Shown here in pieces: positions 1 to 7,432 of a DNA stretch of 47,597 bases. The translations under genes and the position numbers were made by a program. The stretch is from an uncultured Alphaproteobacteria bacterium (GTDB lineage Bacteria > Pseudomonadota > Alphaproteobacteria > CAAHEQ01 > UBA3637). Where the stretch lies: NCBI GenBank assembly GCA_947586835.1, contig CANPXT010000011.1, positions 1-47,597 on the forward strand. The letters run 5' to 3'. Within the stretch, counting starts at the first letter, position 1. The number at the start of each line of letters is the position of its first letter. The notes under the pieces were generated by a model that was given only the letters and a program-made list of their open reading frames with translations, was not told the origin of the DNA and searched no databases.

Positions 1-360
1 CGTTGCATTGGGCAGAAAATGCCGAAGTGGCAAAAGTGTTAATAGCGAACGGTGCTAAGGTGCATGCCAAAGATAACAATGGCCTAACACCGTTGCATTG
101 GGCAGAAAATGCCGAAGTGGCAAAAGTGTTAATAGCGAACGGTGCTAAGGTGCATGCCAAAGATAACGATGGCAGTACACCGTTGCATTATGCAAAAAAT
201 GCCGAAGTAGCAAGAGTGTTAATAGCAAATGGTGCTGATGCGAATGCCAAAAATGTAGGTAACCTAACACCGTTGCATTGGGCAAAAAATGCCGGAGTAG
301 CAAGAGTGTTAATAGCGAATGGTGCTGATACGCATGCCAAAGATAACAGAGGCAAAACAC
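1..360 (+). repeat. 90-base tandem repeats encoding ankyrin units
   Basis: Four tandem 90-base units begin at 1, 91, 181 and 271. Units 1 and 2 differ only in the last codons (AAT to GAT and CTA to AGT), which indicates recent duplication or ongoing homogenisation. Units 3 and 4 are more diverged but keep the same length. The repeat may continue left of the window. Confidence 0.9.
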
Positions 361-659
361 CTCAAAGCTACATTAAAGCAGAAGCAAATAAAGAATCCGA
401 TAAGGCTCGAAAAGCAGAGCTTCAAGCTGTTATAAACGTTATTAACCAAGCGCAGAAAAACACGCAACAATCGCAGAAAGTTGCAAGACAACCAAACAAT
501 GCGCAAGCGCAAACAAACACGTCGCAACCAACGGCAAAATCGGCTGAACAGTCAAATCTTGCCAATACTTTGGGAAAGAACAGTCAAAAAAATGTTACGG
601 AAGAACCCGAAAACACACAAACGGGCACTTCTCTTGACACTTCCCATAGTATGGCTTAA
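3..659 (+). CDS. Ankyrin repeat protein, 5' end cut off
   Basis: This is the C-terminal part of an ankyrin repeat protein; its start lies left of the window, and the TTG at base 3 is only the first readable codon. About four repeats cover residues 1-125 with the usual TPLH...VLIANGA pattern. Each unit is 30 residues (90 bases) rather than the usual 33, because three residues are missing after the first helix. The first two units are nearly identical in DNA. A charged helix-like stretch follows (about 125-155), then a Gln/Asn/Thr/Ser-rich tail ending TSHSMA. Ankyrin repeats bind proteins, and in host-associated bacteria they are often effectors; the target here is unknown. No signal peptide can be judged because the N-terminus is absent. 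It converges with another ankyrin gene. Confidence 0.85.
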   Translation: MHWAENAEVAKVLIANGAKVHAKDNNGLTPLHWAENAEVAKVLIANGAKVHAKDNDGSTPLHYAKNAEVARVLIANGADANAKNVGNLTPLHWAKNAGVARVLIANGADTHAKDNRGKTPQSYIKAEANKESDKARKAELQAVINVINQAQKNTQQSQKVARQPNNAQAQTNTSQPTAKSAEQSNLANTLGKNSQKNVTEEPENTQTGTSLDTSHSMA

Positions 660-692
660 CAGTCAAGTGTTTAATTGTGTTTATTTATCACC

Positions 693-722
693 CGGGCGAG
701 CGGATAAATTTCCCCTCGCCCG
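693..722. terminator. Hairpin between convergent ankyrin genes
   Basis: A perfect 8-base stem (CGGGCGAG at 693-700, CTCGCCCG at 715-722) with a 14-base loop lies between two tail-to-tail genes, so it could stop transcription from both sides. It has no clear T tract, so termination is inferred mainly from position. Confidence 0.5.
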
Positions 723-762
723 ATGATTGAATAAATGATAAAATCCAATCAGTTACTCGCCG

Positions 763-2043
763 TCAGCTGTTAGCTGATCGGGAAGTGTCCGATTGAGGAA
801 CTTCGGCAACCGCAACCGCATTGGAAATATTTTGTCCTTTTCCTTCTAAAACATTAGTCATATTTCCATTCGATTGTGCGTTGGTTTGAGGTGCTTTTAC
901 TTTTGCCTCATTTTGAATCTCTTTTTCCCATTGAACTGTCGGCAGTTTTTTACCGGTTCTTCTCTCATATATCATTTTGGCGGAAGGGCCAGGATTTAAA
1001 AATCCTTCCCAATCAGCTCGTTGATCTAAATTCGCTTTGTTTTTATATAAAATTTTCAATGTTTCTTCACGGCCATTGTCGGCAGCATGATGCCCAGGTG
1101 TCCAGCCGCTTTTATCACCGATATTCGGATCAGCGCCATAATTCAGGAGTATCTCTACCACTTTATTATTTCCGGTATTGGCCGCAAACATTAAAGCTGA
1201 CCAGCCCGTTTTTTCACCTACATTTACATTGGCACCTAAATCCAACAGTTTTTTAGCTGCAACATCATTACCTTTTCCTGCTGCTTTCATTAAAGGCGTT
1301 ATACCAAACTTATTGCCGGCATTTATCGATAAACCACATTCATTAACTAAAAAGTCAACCATTTTCCAATCATCTTTTTCAGCACTAGCTGCAGTATGCA
1401 AAAGTGATTCTTGATCATACCCAACAACGGCTTTCATATCAGCGCCGTTGTTTTTTAACCACTTGAGCATGTCCAATTGTCCGTATTGAACAGCATAATG
1501 AGCCAGCGATTTGTTAGAGTCATCTCTAGCATTAACATCGTCACCATTTTTGACTAATGTTTCCATTGCTGCAATATTACCGTTTATGACGGCATAGTAT
1601 GCCGGTGATTGCTTTCTCATGTTGAGAATATTCACATCAGCCCCATTTTCGCATAACCATTGAATCATTTCAACTTGTCCTTTATAAGTGGCTGAATGAA
1701 GGGGAGTTAAGCCTTCTTTATCTTGGGCATTTATATTGACACCTTGTTCTTTTAAATAAGCCACTGCCTGAATATTATTCTCTTTAGCGGCCAAGTGGAT
1801 CGCTTGTTGACCAAAACGATTTTCGGTATTAAAATCAGCACCTTGTTCTTTTAAGACCTTTAACAAATCAACATTACCGGTATAAGCAGCCCAATGAGCA
1901 AGCGTATAGCCATTGCTGTCAGCTACTTGAACACCGTTTTTTTTGATGAAATCTTTTACTTGTTCAAGATTGCCTTCGCATGCTACTTTAGTTAATTCCA
2001 TATCATGTTCTCTTGTTAATTCCATATTTTGTTCTCTTACCAT
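763..2043 (-). CDS. Ankyrin repeat protein
   Basis: A 426-residue protein built mostly of ankyrin repeats. About ten units cover residues 15-350, several with the classic TPLH or ALMFAA core and the GADVN/GADPN turn. A non-repeat part follows (about 350-385, with the motif YERRTGKKLP), then an Asn/Gln/Ser-rich tail ending DTSRSANS. No signal peptide or membrane segment is visible. The start is supported by AAGGAG a few bases upstream of the ATG. The N-terminus contains a duplicated eight-residue unit (REQNMELT, REHDMELT). A promoter with TTGCAA and TATACT lies just upstream. The function is unknown; protein binding or an effector role is inferred from the repeats. The C-terminal tail resembles that of the convergent ankyrin gene. 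Confidence 0.9.
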   Translation of the reverse strand: MVREQNMELTREHDMELTKVACEGNLEQVKDFIKKNGVQVADSNGYTLAHWAAYTGNVDLLKVLKEQGADFNTENRFGQQAIHLAAKENNIQAVAYLKEQGVNINAQDKEGLTPLHSATYKGQVEMIQWLCENGADVNILNMRKQSPAYYAVINGNIAAMETLVKNGDDVNARDDSNKSLAHYAVQYGQLDMLKWLKNNGADMKAVVGYDQESLLHTAASAEKDDWKMVDFLVNECGLSINAGNKFGITPLMKAAGKGNDVAAKKLLDLGANVNVGEKTGWSALMFAANTGNNKVVEILLNYGADPNIGDKSGWTPGHHAADNGREETLKILYKNKANLDQRADWEGFLNPGPSAKMIYERRTGKKLPTVQWEKEIQNEAKVKAPQTNAQSNGNMTNVLEGKGQNISNAVAVAEVPQSDTSRSANS

Positions 2044-2084
2044 TGTAACTCCTTTCGTGATTATTGAAACAAAATCATAAGGGT

Positions 2085-2113
2085 AGTATACAATAAACGT
2101 ACGATTTTTGCAA
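2085..2113 (-). promoter_or_regulatory. Promoter of the ankyrin gene, inside a repeated element
   Basis: On the minus strand, TTGCAA (2108-2113) and TATACT (2085-2090) are separated by 17 bases, about 42 bases before the ATG. The -35 half and the AT-rich DNA upstream of it belong to a 51-base sequence that recurs at 21529-21579. A CGTACG palindrome lies in the spacer (2098-2103) and could be an operator. Confidence 0.6.
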
Positions 2114-2149
2114 CACTTTTTTTCATTTTTTGCAAAAAAAATTTATTTT
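2099..2149. repeat. 51-base repeated element, copy A
   Basis: It matches 21529-21579 at 48 of 51 positions by eye. The non-simple core is GTACG, four bases, then TTGCAACAC; the rest is T- and A-rich. A shorter inverted copy of the core lies at 2231-2246. No transposase is nearby. Confidence 0.75.
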
Positions 2150-2369
2150 TCTTTTAACTCATTGATTTTTATTGTTTTTTATTTTTTCCTTAATTTTTTT
2201 GCCTACCCTTAAAAAATGTCGAAAAAATCGTTGCAAAAAACGTACGTCTATTTTAGGCAACTCCTAGCGGAAAAAGCAAAGAAACTCAGCTCTCAATACC
2301 CATATCACTTGCCATGCGTACGAGAAAAAAGCTTTTTAAGCCAACGTCAAATTGAAAAAATATAAAAAA

Positions 2370-2400
2370 ACCGCACTTTTATAAAAGCACGGTCTTTTTT
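2370..2400. terminator. Bidirectional terminator after rpmE
   Basis: An imperfect hairpin (ACCG...CGGT outer stem, CTTTT/AAAAG inner stem, 2370-2393) is flanked by seven A's on the left and six T's on the right. It therefore has a T tract on either strand. It ends rpmE transcription on the minus strand. Confidence 0.75.
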
Positions 2401-2417
2401 ATAACCATTGACAGATT

Positions 2418-2636
2418 TTATTTTTTGAATCCGGCAAATTTCTTGTTAAATTTTGCCAATTGACCACCGGAGTCGATTAAACGATAAACGCCTGTCCACG
2501 CCGGATGCGAAAGCGGATCAATATCTAAACGCACAACCGCGCCCGGTTTACCAAGCGTTGAACGTGTTTTAAATTCTGTGCCATCCGTCATTACAACGGT
2601 AATTTCATGGTAATCGGGGTGAATATTCTTTTTCAT
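2418..2636 (-). CDS. rpmE: 50S ribosomal protein bL31
   Basis: A 72-residue bL31 of the large ribosomal subunit. It begins [12 protein letters not shown] and contains the conserved [10 protein letters not shown] and [10 protein letters not shown] segments. The zinc-binding CxxC pair of the C+ form is absent, so this is the zinc-independent type. An ATG four codons upstream (2648) is in frame, but its GGAG is itself the ribosome binding site spaced correctly for the ATG at 2636, so the shorter form is preferred. It has its own promoter upstream and a strong terminator downstream, and is probably monocistronic. Confidence 0.95.
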   Translation of the reverse strand: MKKNIHPDYHEITVVMTDGTEFKTRSTLGKPGAVVRLDIDPLSHPAWTGVYRLIDSGGQLAKFNKKFAGFKK

Positions 2637-2667
2637 CTTTTTCTCCATTCAATCTGTTAGAGCCGTA

Positions 2668-2696
2668 TTTATACACGATTATAATCAAAAAATCAA
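2668..2696 (-). promoter_or_regulatory. Promoter of rpmE
   Basis: On the minus strand TTGATT (2691-2696) and TATAAA (2668-2673) are 17 bases apart, about 32 bases before the start codon. Confidence 0.6.
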
Positions 2697-2730
2697 GAAC
2701 TTTTTTTCTTAATTTCGTTTTTTTTCAAAA

Positions 2731-3606
2731 TTATTTTAAAATATTGGTTAAAAACACCTCTTTTAATGCCGCATTTGAGGCAAGAACGGTTTGTTCTTCC
2801 ATAATGTCGCTTAATTCACGCTTTCCTTGATAGGAAGAAACAAATCCGCCTGCTTCACGCACCAATAAATAGCCCGCGGCCACATCCCACAATTTGAATG
2901 AACGCGCCACATAGCCGTCATATTGCCCGGCAGCTACCGCCGCCAACGATAATGTTGTGCTACCGTTATATCGAACAGAGGCAACTTCTTTACCCGCTCG
3001 AACAACATCCGTACGCGATGTTTCGTTTTTAAAACAATTGCTGCCGATCAGCGCTTCTTCCGCTTTTTTACGCGATGAGACTCGCAAACGCACATTGCCC
3101 GTGGGTGTCATTAAAAAAGCACCTTTTCCCTTTTCGGCATAATATAATTCATTGCGAATCGGGTTATAGACAATGCCAGCCAAAACCCTTTTATTTTCCA
3201 TTAACGCAATGGAAACAGCCATTTCATCAATGGCGTGCATAAAATTGGTTGTACCGTCAATAGGATCAATCACCCATGTATAAGGTGAATTATTCTTTGC
3301 CGGAATTATACCGCGCTCTTCCGAAATAAAACCGTAATCTTCTCGTGCGGCGCTTAATTGCTCAATGAGTGTTTTTTCCGCCATTAAATCGGCATTCGTC
3401 ACAAAATCGCCCGGCCCTTTTCGGGAAACTTGCAAATTAGATACTTCACCAAAATCACGAATCAAACGAAACCCCGCTTTTCGAGCAGCTTTAATCATAA
3501 TCGTTAAATGTGGCGATAAAGAATCAATTCTTTGTTCTTCACGCGTTTTTTCGTTTTTAAAACTTTCCCGACGCGGTGTAATCGTTCGTTTTTCGACAAT
3601 CGGCAT
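2731..3606 (-). CDS. suhB: Inositol monophosphatase family protein
   Basis: A Mg2+-dependent sugar-phosphate phosphatase of the inositol monophosphatase (SuhB) family, 291 residues. The metal site is intact: ISEERG with E96/E97, the WVIDPIDGTTNF motif (residues 111-122, D114 and D117) and LWDVAAG (239-245, D241). The family dephosphorylates myo-inositol phosphates, and SuhB also takes part in rRNA antitermination; the real substrate here is not known. About 30 N-terminal residues precede the usual family start, so a later start is possible. Its ATG overlaps the efp stop (TAATG), so the two are translationally coupled; this gene pair is common in Alphaproteobacteria. Confidence 0.9.
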   Translation of the reverse strand: MPIVEKRTITPRRESFKNEKTREEQRIDSLSPHLTIMIKAARKAGFRLIRDFGEVSNLQVSRKGPGDFVTNADLMAEKTLIEQLSAAREDYGFISEERGIIPAKNNSPYTWVIDPIDGTTNFMHAIDEMAVSIALMENKRVLAGIVYNPIRNELYYAEKGKGAFLMTPTGNVRLRVSSRKKAEEALIGSNCFKNETSRTDVVRAGKEVASVRYNGSTTLSLAAVAAGQYDGYVARSFKLWDVAAGYLLVREAGGFVSSYQGKRELSDIMEEQTVLASNAALKEVFLTNILK

Positions 3607-4169
3607 TATTTTGCCCTTTCAACATAAGAACAATCGGCCGTTGCAACAACAATTTTTTCACCCGTGGTCACAAACGGCGGAATGGTTGTTCTCAGCCCGT
3701 TATCCAAAATAGCCGGCTTATAGGACGTTGTTACCGTTTGACCTTTCAAATACGGCTCGGTTTCAACAACCGTGCATACCACCTGCAACGGTAATTCAAT
3801 ATTGACGACTTTGCCTTCAATCATATTGGCAACAACACCCATACCGTCTTGCAAAAAGGCAACCGATTCGCCCATAAAATCAGCAGGAATTTCAATTTGA
3901 TCATACGTTTCCTGATTCATAAAATAAAGTGTGTCACCGTCACGATATAAAAACTGACAATCCACATTTTCCGATGTTAATTTTTCAATGGTATCCTCGC
4001 TTCTGAACCGTTCGTTCGTTTTGTTACCGCTGGCTAAATCGCGCATTTCAACCTGCATAAAGGCACCGCCTTTACCCGGCTTTGTCACCATGGTTTTCAT
4101 AACCGTCCATTGTTTACCGTTATGTTCGATAATCCAACCCGGGCGAATGTTATTTGCTTGTGTTTTCAT
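3606..4169 (-). CDS. efp: Elongation factor P
   Basis: A 187-residue elongation factor P, which binds ribosomes stalled at consecutive prolines and promotes peptide bond formation. The three-domain length is typical. The domain I tip reads TKPGKGGAF with a lysine at residue 33, the position modified by beta-lysylation in many bacteria; no modification gene (epmA, epmB) is in the window. The ATG at 4169 is chosen over one six codons upstream because AAGGAAGG sits 5-6 bases before it. The gene has a good promoter upstream and is followed directly by suhB. Confidence 0.95.
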   Translation of the reverse strand: MKTQANNIRPGWIIEHNGKQWTVMKTMVTKPGKGGAFMQVEMRDLASGNKTNERFRSEDTIEKLTSENVDCQFLYRDGDTLYFMNQETYDQIEIPADFMGESVAFLQDGMGVVANMIEGKVVNIELPLQVVCTVVETEPYLKGQTVTTSYKPAILDNGLRTTIPPFVTTGEKIVVATADCSYVERAK

Positions 4170-4205
4170 ATTTACCTTCCTTATCATTTAAAAAAAACTA
4201 GTCAT

Positions 4206-4234
4206 ACTATACGCACTTCATTCTTTTTTTTCAA
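4206..4234 (-). promoter_or_regulatory. Promoter of efp-suhB
   Basis: On the minus strand TTGAAA (4229-4234) and TATAGT (4206-4211) are separated by 17 bases, about 37 bases upstream of the efp ATG. Confidence 0.6.
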
Positions 4235-4281
4235 GAAAAAAATGCTTACTTGTGAAAAAAAACACCAATCCGCTTAAAATT

Positions 4282-5499
4282 TTACTGATAACGCAGTGCT
4301 TCAATCGGATCAAGCTTCATGGCTTTTAACGCCGGCATCAAGCCGGAAACAACTCCAACGACAACCGCAACCGCAACGGAAATAACCACTGACCAAACGG
4401 ATACGGGTACATCTTTTTCTAAAATAATGCCTCCGATTTGCGATAACACCACTCCCACAATCATACCGACAAAACTACCCATAAATGATATTAACACCGA
4501 TTCGGAAAGAAACTGAAACATAATCCAACGATTCGGGGCTCCCAATGCCTTACGTGTACCGATTTCACGGGTACGTTCGGTTACCGAAACAAGCATCATA
4601 TTCATAATGCCGATACTGCCTACCACCAGCGAAATGGATGCTATGGCCGCCAATAATGCCGATAAAATAAAACCCACATTGCGCACTTTTTCCACCATAT
4701 CCGTCATTAAACGTGCCGAAAAATCATTATCGACACCCTCTTTAAGCCGGTGTCGCGCACGAAGTTGATATTCAATACGATTAGCTACCGCTTCCATTTT
4801 ATCTTCGCTCACGGCTTTCACAAAACCGATGTTGGCAAAATCGGGACGGAAACCCGAATGCAGACGTTGTCGCAAAGTGGTTGCCGGCATTAAAACAATA
4901 TTATCCTGATCATCGCCCATCATACCGTCCCCCTTTTCTTTTAATACTCCGATGACCGTAAACGGCTGACTTTTTAAGCGAATAACTTTTCCAACGGGAT
5001 CTTGCAAACCGAATAATTCATTGACAACCGTTTGCCCGATTACCACATACGGCTTTCCCGATTTTAAATCACGCTCGGTAAACATTTGCCCCTGCTCAAT
5101 TTCCCAATTACCGACCGTTAAATAATCAGGCGTCGTTCCGTAAACGCTTACGCCGTAATTGTTGGCGCCGAAAACCGCTTGAACGGCAGTGTTAACAACA
5201 TAACTCACGGCTTCCACGTCTTTGAGTCCTTTTAACGAATCCATATCGGCAAACGTAACCGTCGGTTTACCGCGCCCGCCGCGAACACCGCCTTTGACCG
5301 TTTCACCCGGTCCGATTAAAATAAGATTCGTTCCCATGGCATCAAATGTTTTGGTAATTTCATTTTGAACGGTTTGTCCGGCAGAAACCATCATCACAAC
5401 GGCGGCAACACCGATTAAAATACCCAACATGGTTAAAAACGTGCGCAATTTATAAGCACTGATGGAAATCCACGCTTCTTTCAGAATTTGATAAATCAT
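4282..5499 (-). CDS. MacB-like ABC transporter permease
   Basis: The 405-residue inner-membrane permease of a MacAB-type efflux pump. It begins with a transmembrane helix (about residues 20-42), has a large periplasmic MacB core domain (about 45-270), and ends with the FtsX-type segment of three helices (about 280-400) containing the conserved TERTREIGTRKALGAP loop. In the family this protein couples ATP hydrolysis to movement of substrate from the periplasm through MacA and TolC. Here ATPase and permease are separate proteins, unlike E. coli MacB. The start overlaps the ATPase stop by four bases (ATGA). Substrate unknown: macrolides, peptides, lipids or siderophores are possible. Confidence 0.9.
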   Translation of the reverse strand: MIYQILKEAWISISAYKLRTFLTMLGILIGVAAVVMMVSAGQTVQNEITKTFDAMGTNLILIGPGETVKGGVRGGRGKPTVTFADMDSLKGLKDVEAVSYVVNTAVQAVFGANNYGVSVYGTTPDYLTVGNWEIEQGQMFTERDLKSGKPYVVIGQTVVNELFGLQDPVGKVIRLKSQPFTVIGVLKEKGDGMMGDDQDNIVLMPATTLRQRLHSGFRPDFANIGFVKAVSEDKMEAVANRIEYQLRARHRLKEGVDNDFSARLMTDMVEKVRNVGFILSALLAAIASISLVVGSIGIMNMMLVSVTERTREIGTRKALGAPNRWIMFQFLSESVLISFMGSFVGMIVGVVLSQIGGIILEKDVPVSVWSVVISVAVAVVVGVVSGLMPALKAMKLDPIEALRYQ

Positions 5500-6251
5500 C
5501 CCTGCTCCTTTTGTGCCGTTTTCACATAATCGACCCGTAAGCCGTCAAACTCTTTTCTGCCGTCACTGATTTTAATCATTCGCGGTGCATAATCGGCAAC
5601 ATCATCTTCATGCGTAACCAACACAACCGTTATTCCCTGCCGATTTAACTGACAAAACAGGCGCATAATTTCATCGGAAGTTTGTGTATCCAAGTTACCC
5701 GTCGGCTCGTCGGCGAAAAGAATGGACGGATTATTAATCAGCGCGCGAGCAATGGCAACACGTTGCTGCATACCGCCTGAAATTTGCGTGGGTAATCTGT
5801 CTTCATAGCCGCTTAATCCTACTTGTTCCAGCATTTTAACGGCGCGTTCTTTGCGCTCTGTTTCTCCGATATTACGATAAATAAGCGGTAACGAAACGTT
5901 ATCGGCAATGGTGCGTTTCATTAACAAGTTAAAGTTTTGAAACACAAACCCGATTTTTTCACCGCGAATATGCGCCAAAGCGGTGTCGTCTTTTTGAGCC
6001 ACATTTTCACCGTCCAAAAAATAATCGCCCGATGTGGGTCGATCCAAACACCCCAAAATATTCATCAACGTTGATTTTCCCGAACCGGAATGTCCCATAA
6101 TCGACACAAACTCACCGTTTTTAATTTGAAAAGATATATTTTTAAGAACGCTTTGACTTAACCCGCCCGCCATAAAATAAGTTTTACACAGGTTTTTCAC
6201 TTCAATCACGGTTTGATGCTCACCAAGCGCTCGTTGAAGCTTTTTTGTCAT
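5496..6251 (-). CDS. MacB-like ABC transporter ATP-binding protein
   Basis: A 251-residue cytoplasmic ATPase that drives the neighbouring permease. Visible motifs are Walker A GHSGSGKS (53-60), Q-loop Q105, the signature ISGGM (157-161, a variant of LSGGQ), Walker B ILFADE (177-182) and the H-loop histidine at 214. The conserved [14 protein letters not shown] segment is typical of the MacB/LolD/FtsE branch. It overlaps both neighbours by four bases, so the pump components are probably made in fixed ratio. Confidence 0.93.
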   Translation of the reverse strand: MTKKLQRALGEHQTVIEVKNLCKTYFMAGGLSQSVLKNISFQIKNGEFVSIMGHSGSGKSTLMNILGCLDRPTSGDYFLDGENVAQKDDTALAHIRGEKIGFVFQNFNLLMKRTIADNVSLPLIYRNIGETERKERAVKMLEQVGLSGYEDRLPTQISGGMQQRVAIARALINNPSILFADEPTGNLDTQTSDEIMRLFCQLNRQGITVVLVTHEDDVADYAPRMIKISDGRKEFDGLRVDYVKTAQKEQG

Positions 6252-7432
6252 TTGCGTCGCCGTCCGCTCATTAAATATTCCGTCACGATTGTTTCCCCTT
6301 CCGTTAATCCGGATTTCACTTCCATAAACGAAGCATTTGAAATACCTTTTTCAAACACAATCGGATAAAGTTTTCCTTTTTGAAACCGATATACAATTCC
6401 TTGAGAAGGCGTTAATTCAATTTTTTGCTTTTCAACAAAATCTTTCAAACGCGCACCGGGCTTAAACTGCAAAGCCGCCGTCGGAATTCGCAACACGTTT
6501 TGCACCGAATGCACCACGATAGTCACAAACGCCGTCATACCCGGCAAAAGCTTGCGGGACGAATTATCCACATCAATGACAACCGTATACATGACCACGT
6601 TTGACTCTTCTGTCGGCGATAAACGAATTTGCTTGACATTTCCCTGAAACACATCGTTCGGATAAGCATCGACCGTAAATGTGACAGGCATATTTGCCTG
6701 AATGGAACCGATATCCGCCTCGGCAATACTGGCTTCGATTTGCATTTTCGATAAATCTTCGGCTATTTGAAACAATGTCGGCGTTTGATAACTGGCAGCC
6801 ACCGTTTGCCCCTGCTCCACTTCTTTGGAAATAACCGTTCCAGACACCGGCGATAATATTTTCGCATAACCGTAATTACGCTCGGCTTTATTGACATCGG
6901 CGGTTGCCGTCAATACTTCCGCATCGGCAGATGCCAGTTCGATTTCCGCTTCTTCAAGCGTTGCCTTGGCAATCAGCTTATCTTTATATAATTTTTCATA
7001 ACGGGCATAATTGAGTTCGGCAATTTTCTTTTTTGCTGTCGCTAAACTCAAACGCGCCGACGCATCATTTTTACTTTCCGTTAAGAGTGCCGTATCCAAT
7101 TGCGCCAGCAACTGCCCTTCTTTAACCTCATCGTTATAATCGACCAAAACTTGTTCCACAATACCCGATATTTGCGTACCGACACTGACCGTGTTAATCG
7201 GTTGAATTTTACCGGAAGCCGTTACTTCCTCAACAATATTGCCGCGAGCGATTGAAATTGTATCAAAATCTTTAGCAGATATACCTTTCTGTTTTGGTGT
7301 GAACAAGAAAAATCCGCCGATGATTAAAATCATCAAAATGAGTCCCCATTTTATCAGCGGTCGATGCCGTATTTTCTGAATAAAGGATCTGCTCGAAACA
7401 ATTTTTTCTTTTATTTGAGGAATAAACATCAT
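6248..7432 (-). CDS. MacA-like periplasmic adaptor subunit
   Basis: A 394-residue membrane fusion protein (HlyD/RND adaptor family) that bridges the MacB-like permease and the TolC-like channel. One N-terminal membrane anchor (about 29-44) is followed by the first barrel-sandwich half (GKIQPINTVSVGTQISG), a coiled-coil hairpin rich in Ala/Glu/Lys (about 110-190), the second half (ILSPVSGTVISKEVEQGQTV), and beta-barrel and membrane-proximal domains. No lipobox is seen. It sits second in a four-gene operon with overlapping junctions. Family identity is clear, but the substrate cannot be read from it. Confidence 0.9.
   Translation of the reverse strand: MMFIPQIKEKIVSSRSFIQKIRHRPLIKWGLILMILIIGGFFLFTPKQKGISAKDFDTISIARGNIVEEVTASGKIQPINTVSVGTQISGIVEQVLVDYNDEVKEGQLLAQLDTALLTESKNDASARLSLATAKKKIAELNYARYEKLYKDKLIAKATLEEAEIELASADAEVLTATADVNKAERNYGYAKILSPVSGTVISKEVEQGQTVAASYQTPTLFQIAEDLSKMQIEASIAEADIGSIQANMPVTFTVDAYPNDVFQGNVKQIRLSPTEESNVVMYTVVIDVDNSSRKLLPGMTAFVTIVVHSVQNVLRIPTAALQFKPGARLKDFVEKQKIELTPSQGIVYRFQKGKLYPIVFEKGISNASFMEVKSGLTEGETIVTEYLMSGRRRK

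Larger units (their letters stand above)
2044..2417. other. AT-rich intergenic region, no gene seen
   Basis: This 374-base spacer separates the ankyrin gene from rpmE. It holds the ankyrin promoter and element copy A, an inverted core copy (TTGCAA at 2231-2236, CGTACG at 2241-2246) and, near the right end, a bidirectional terminator. No plausible open frame with a ribosome binding site is visible on either strand. Confidence 0.6.

Noticed and set aside
2637-2648. Longer start for rpmE
   Set aside because: The upstream ATG overlaps the GGAG that serves the ATG at 2636, and bL31 proteins normally begin MKK(N/D)IHP.
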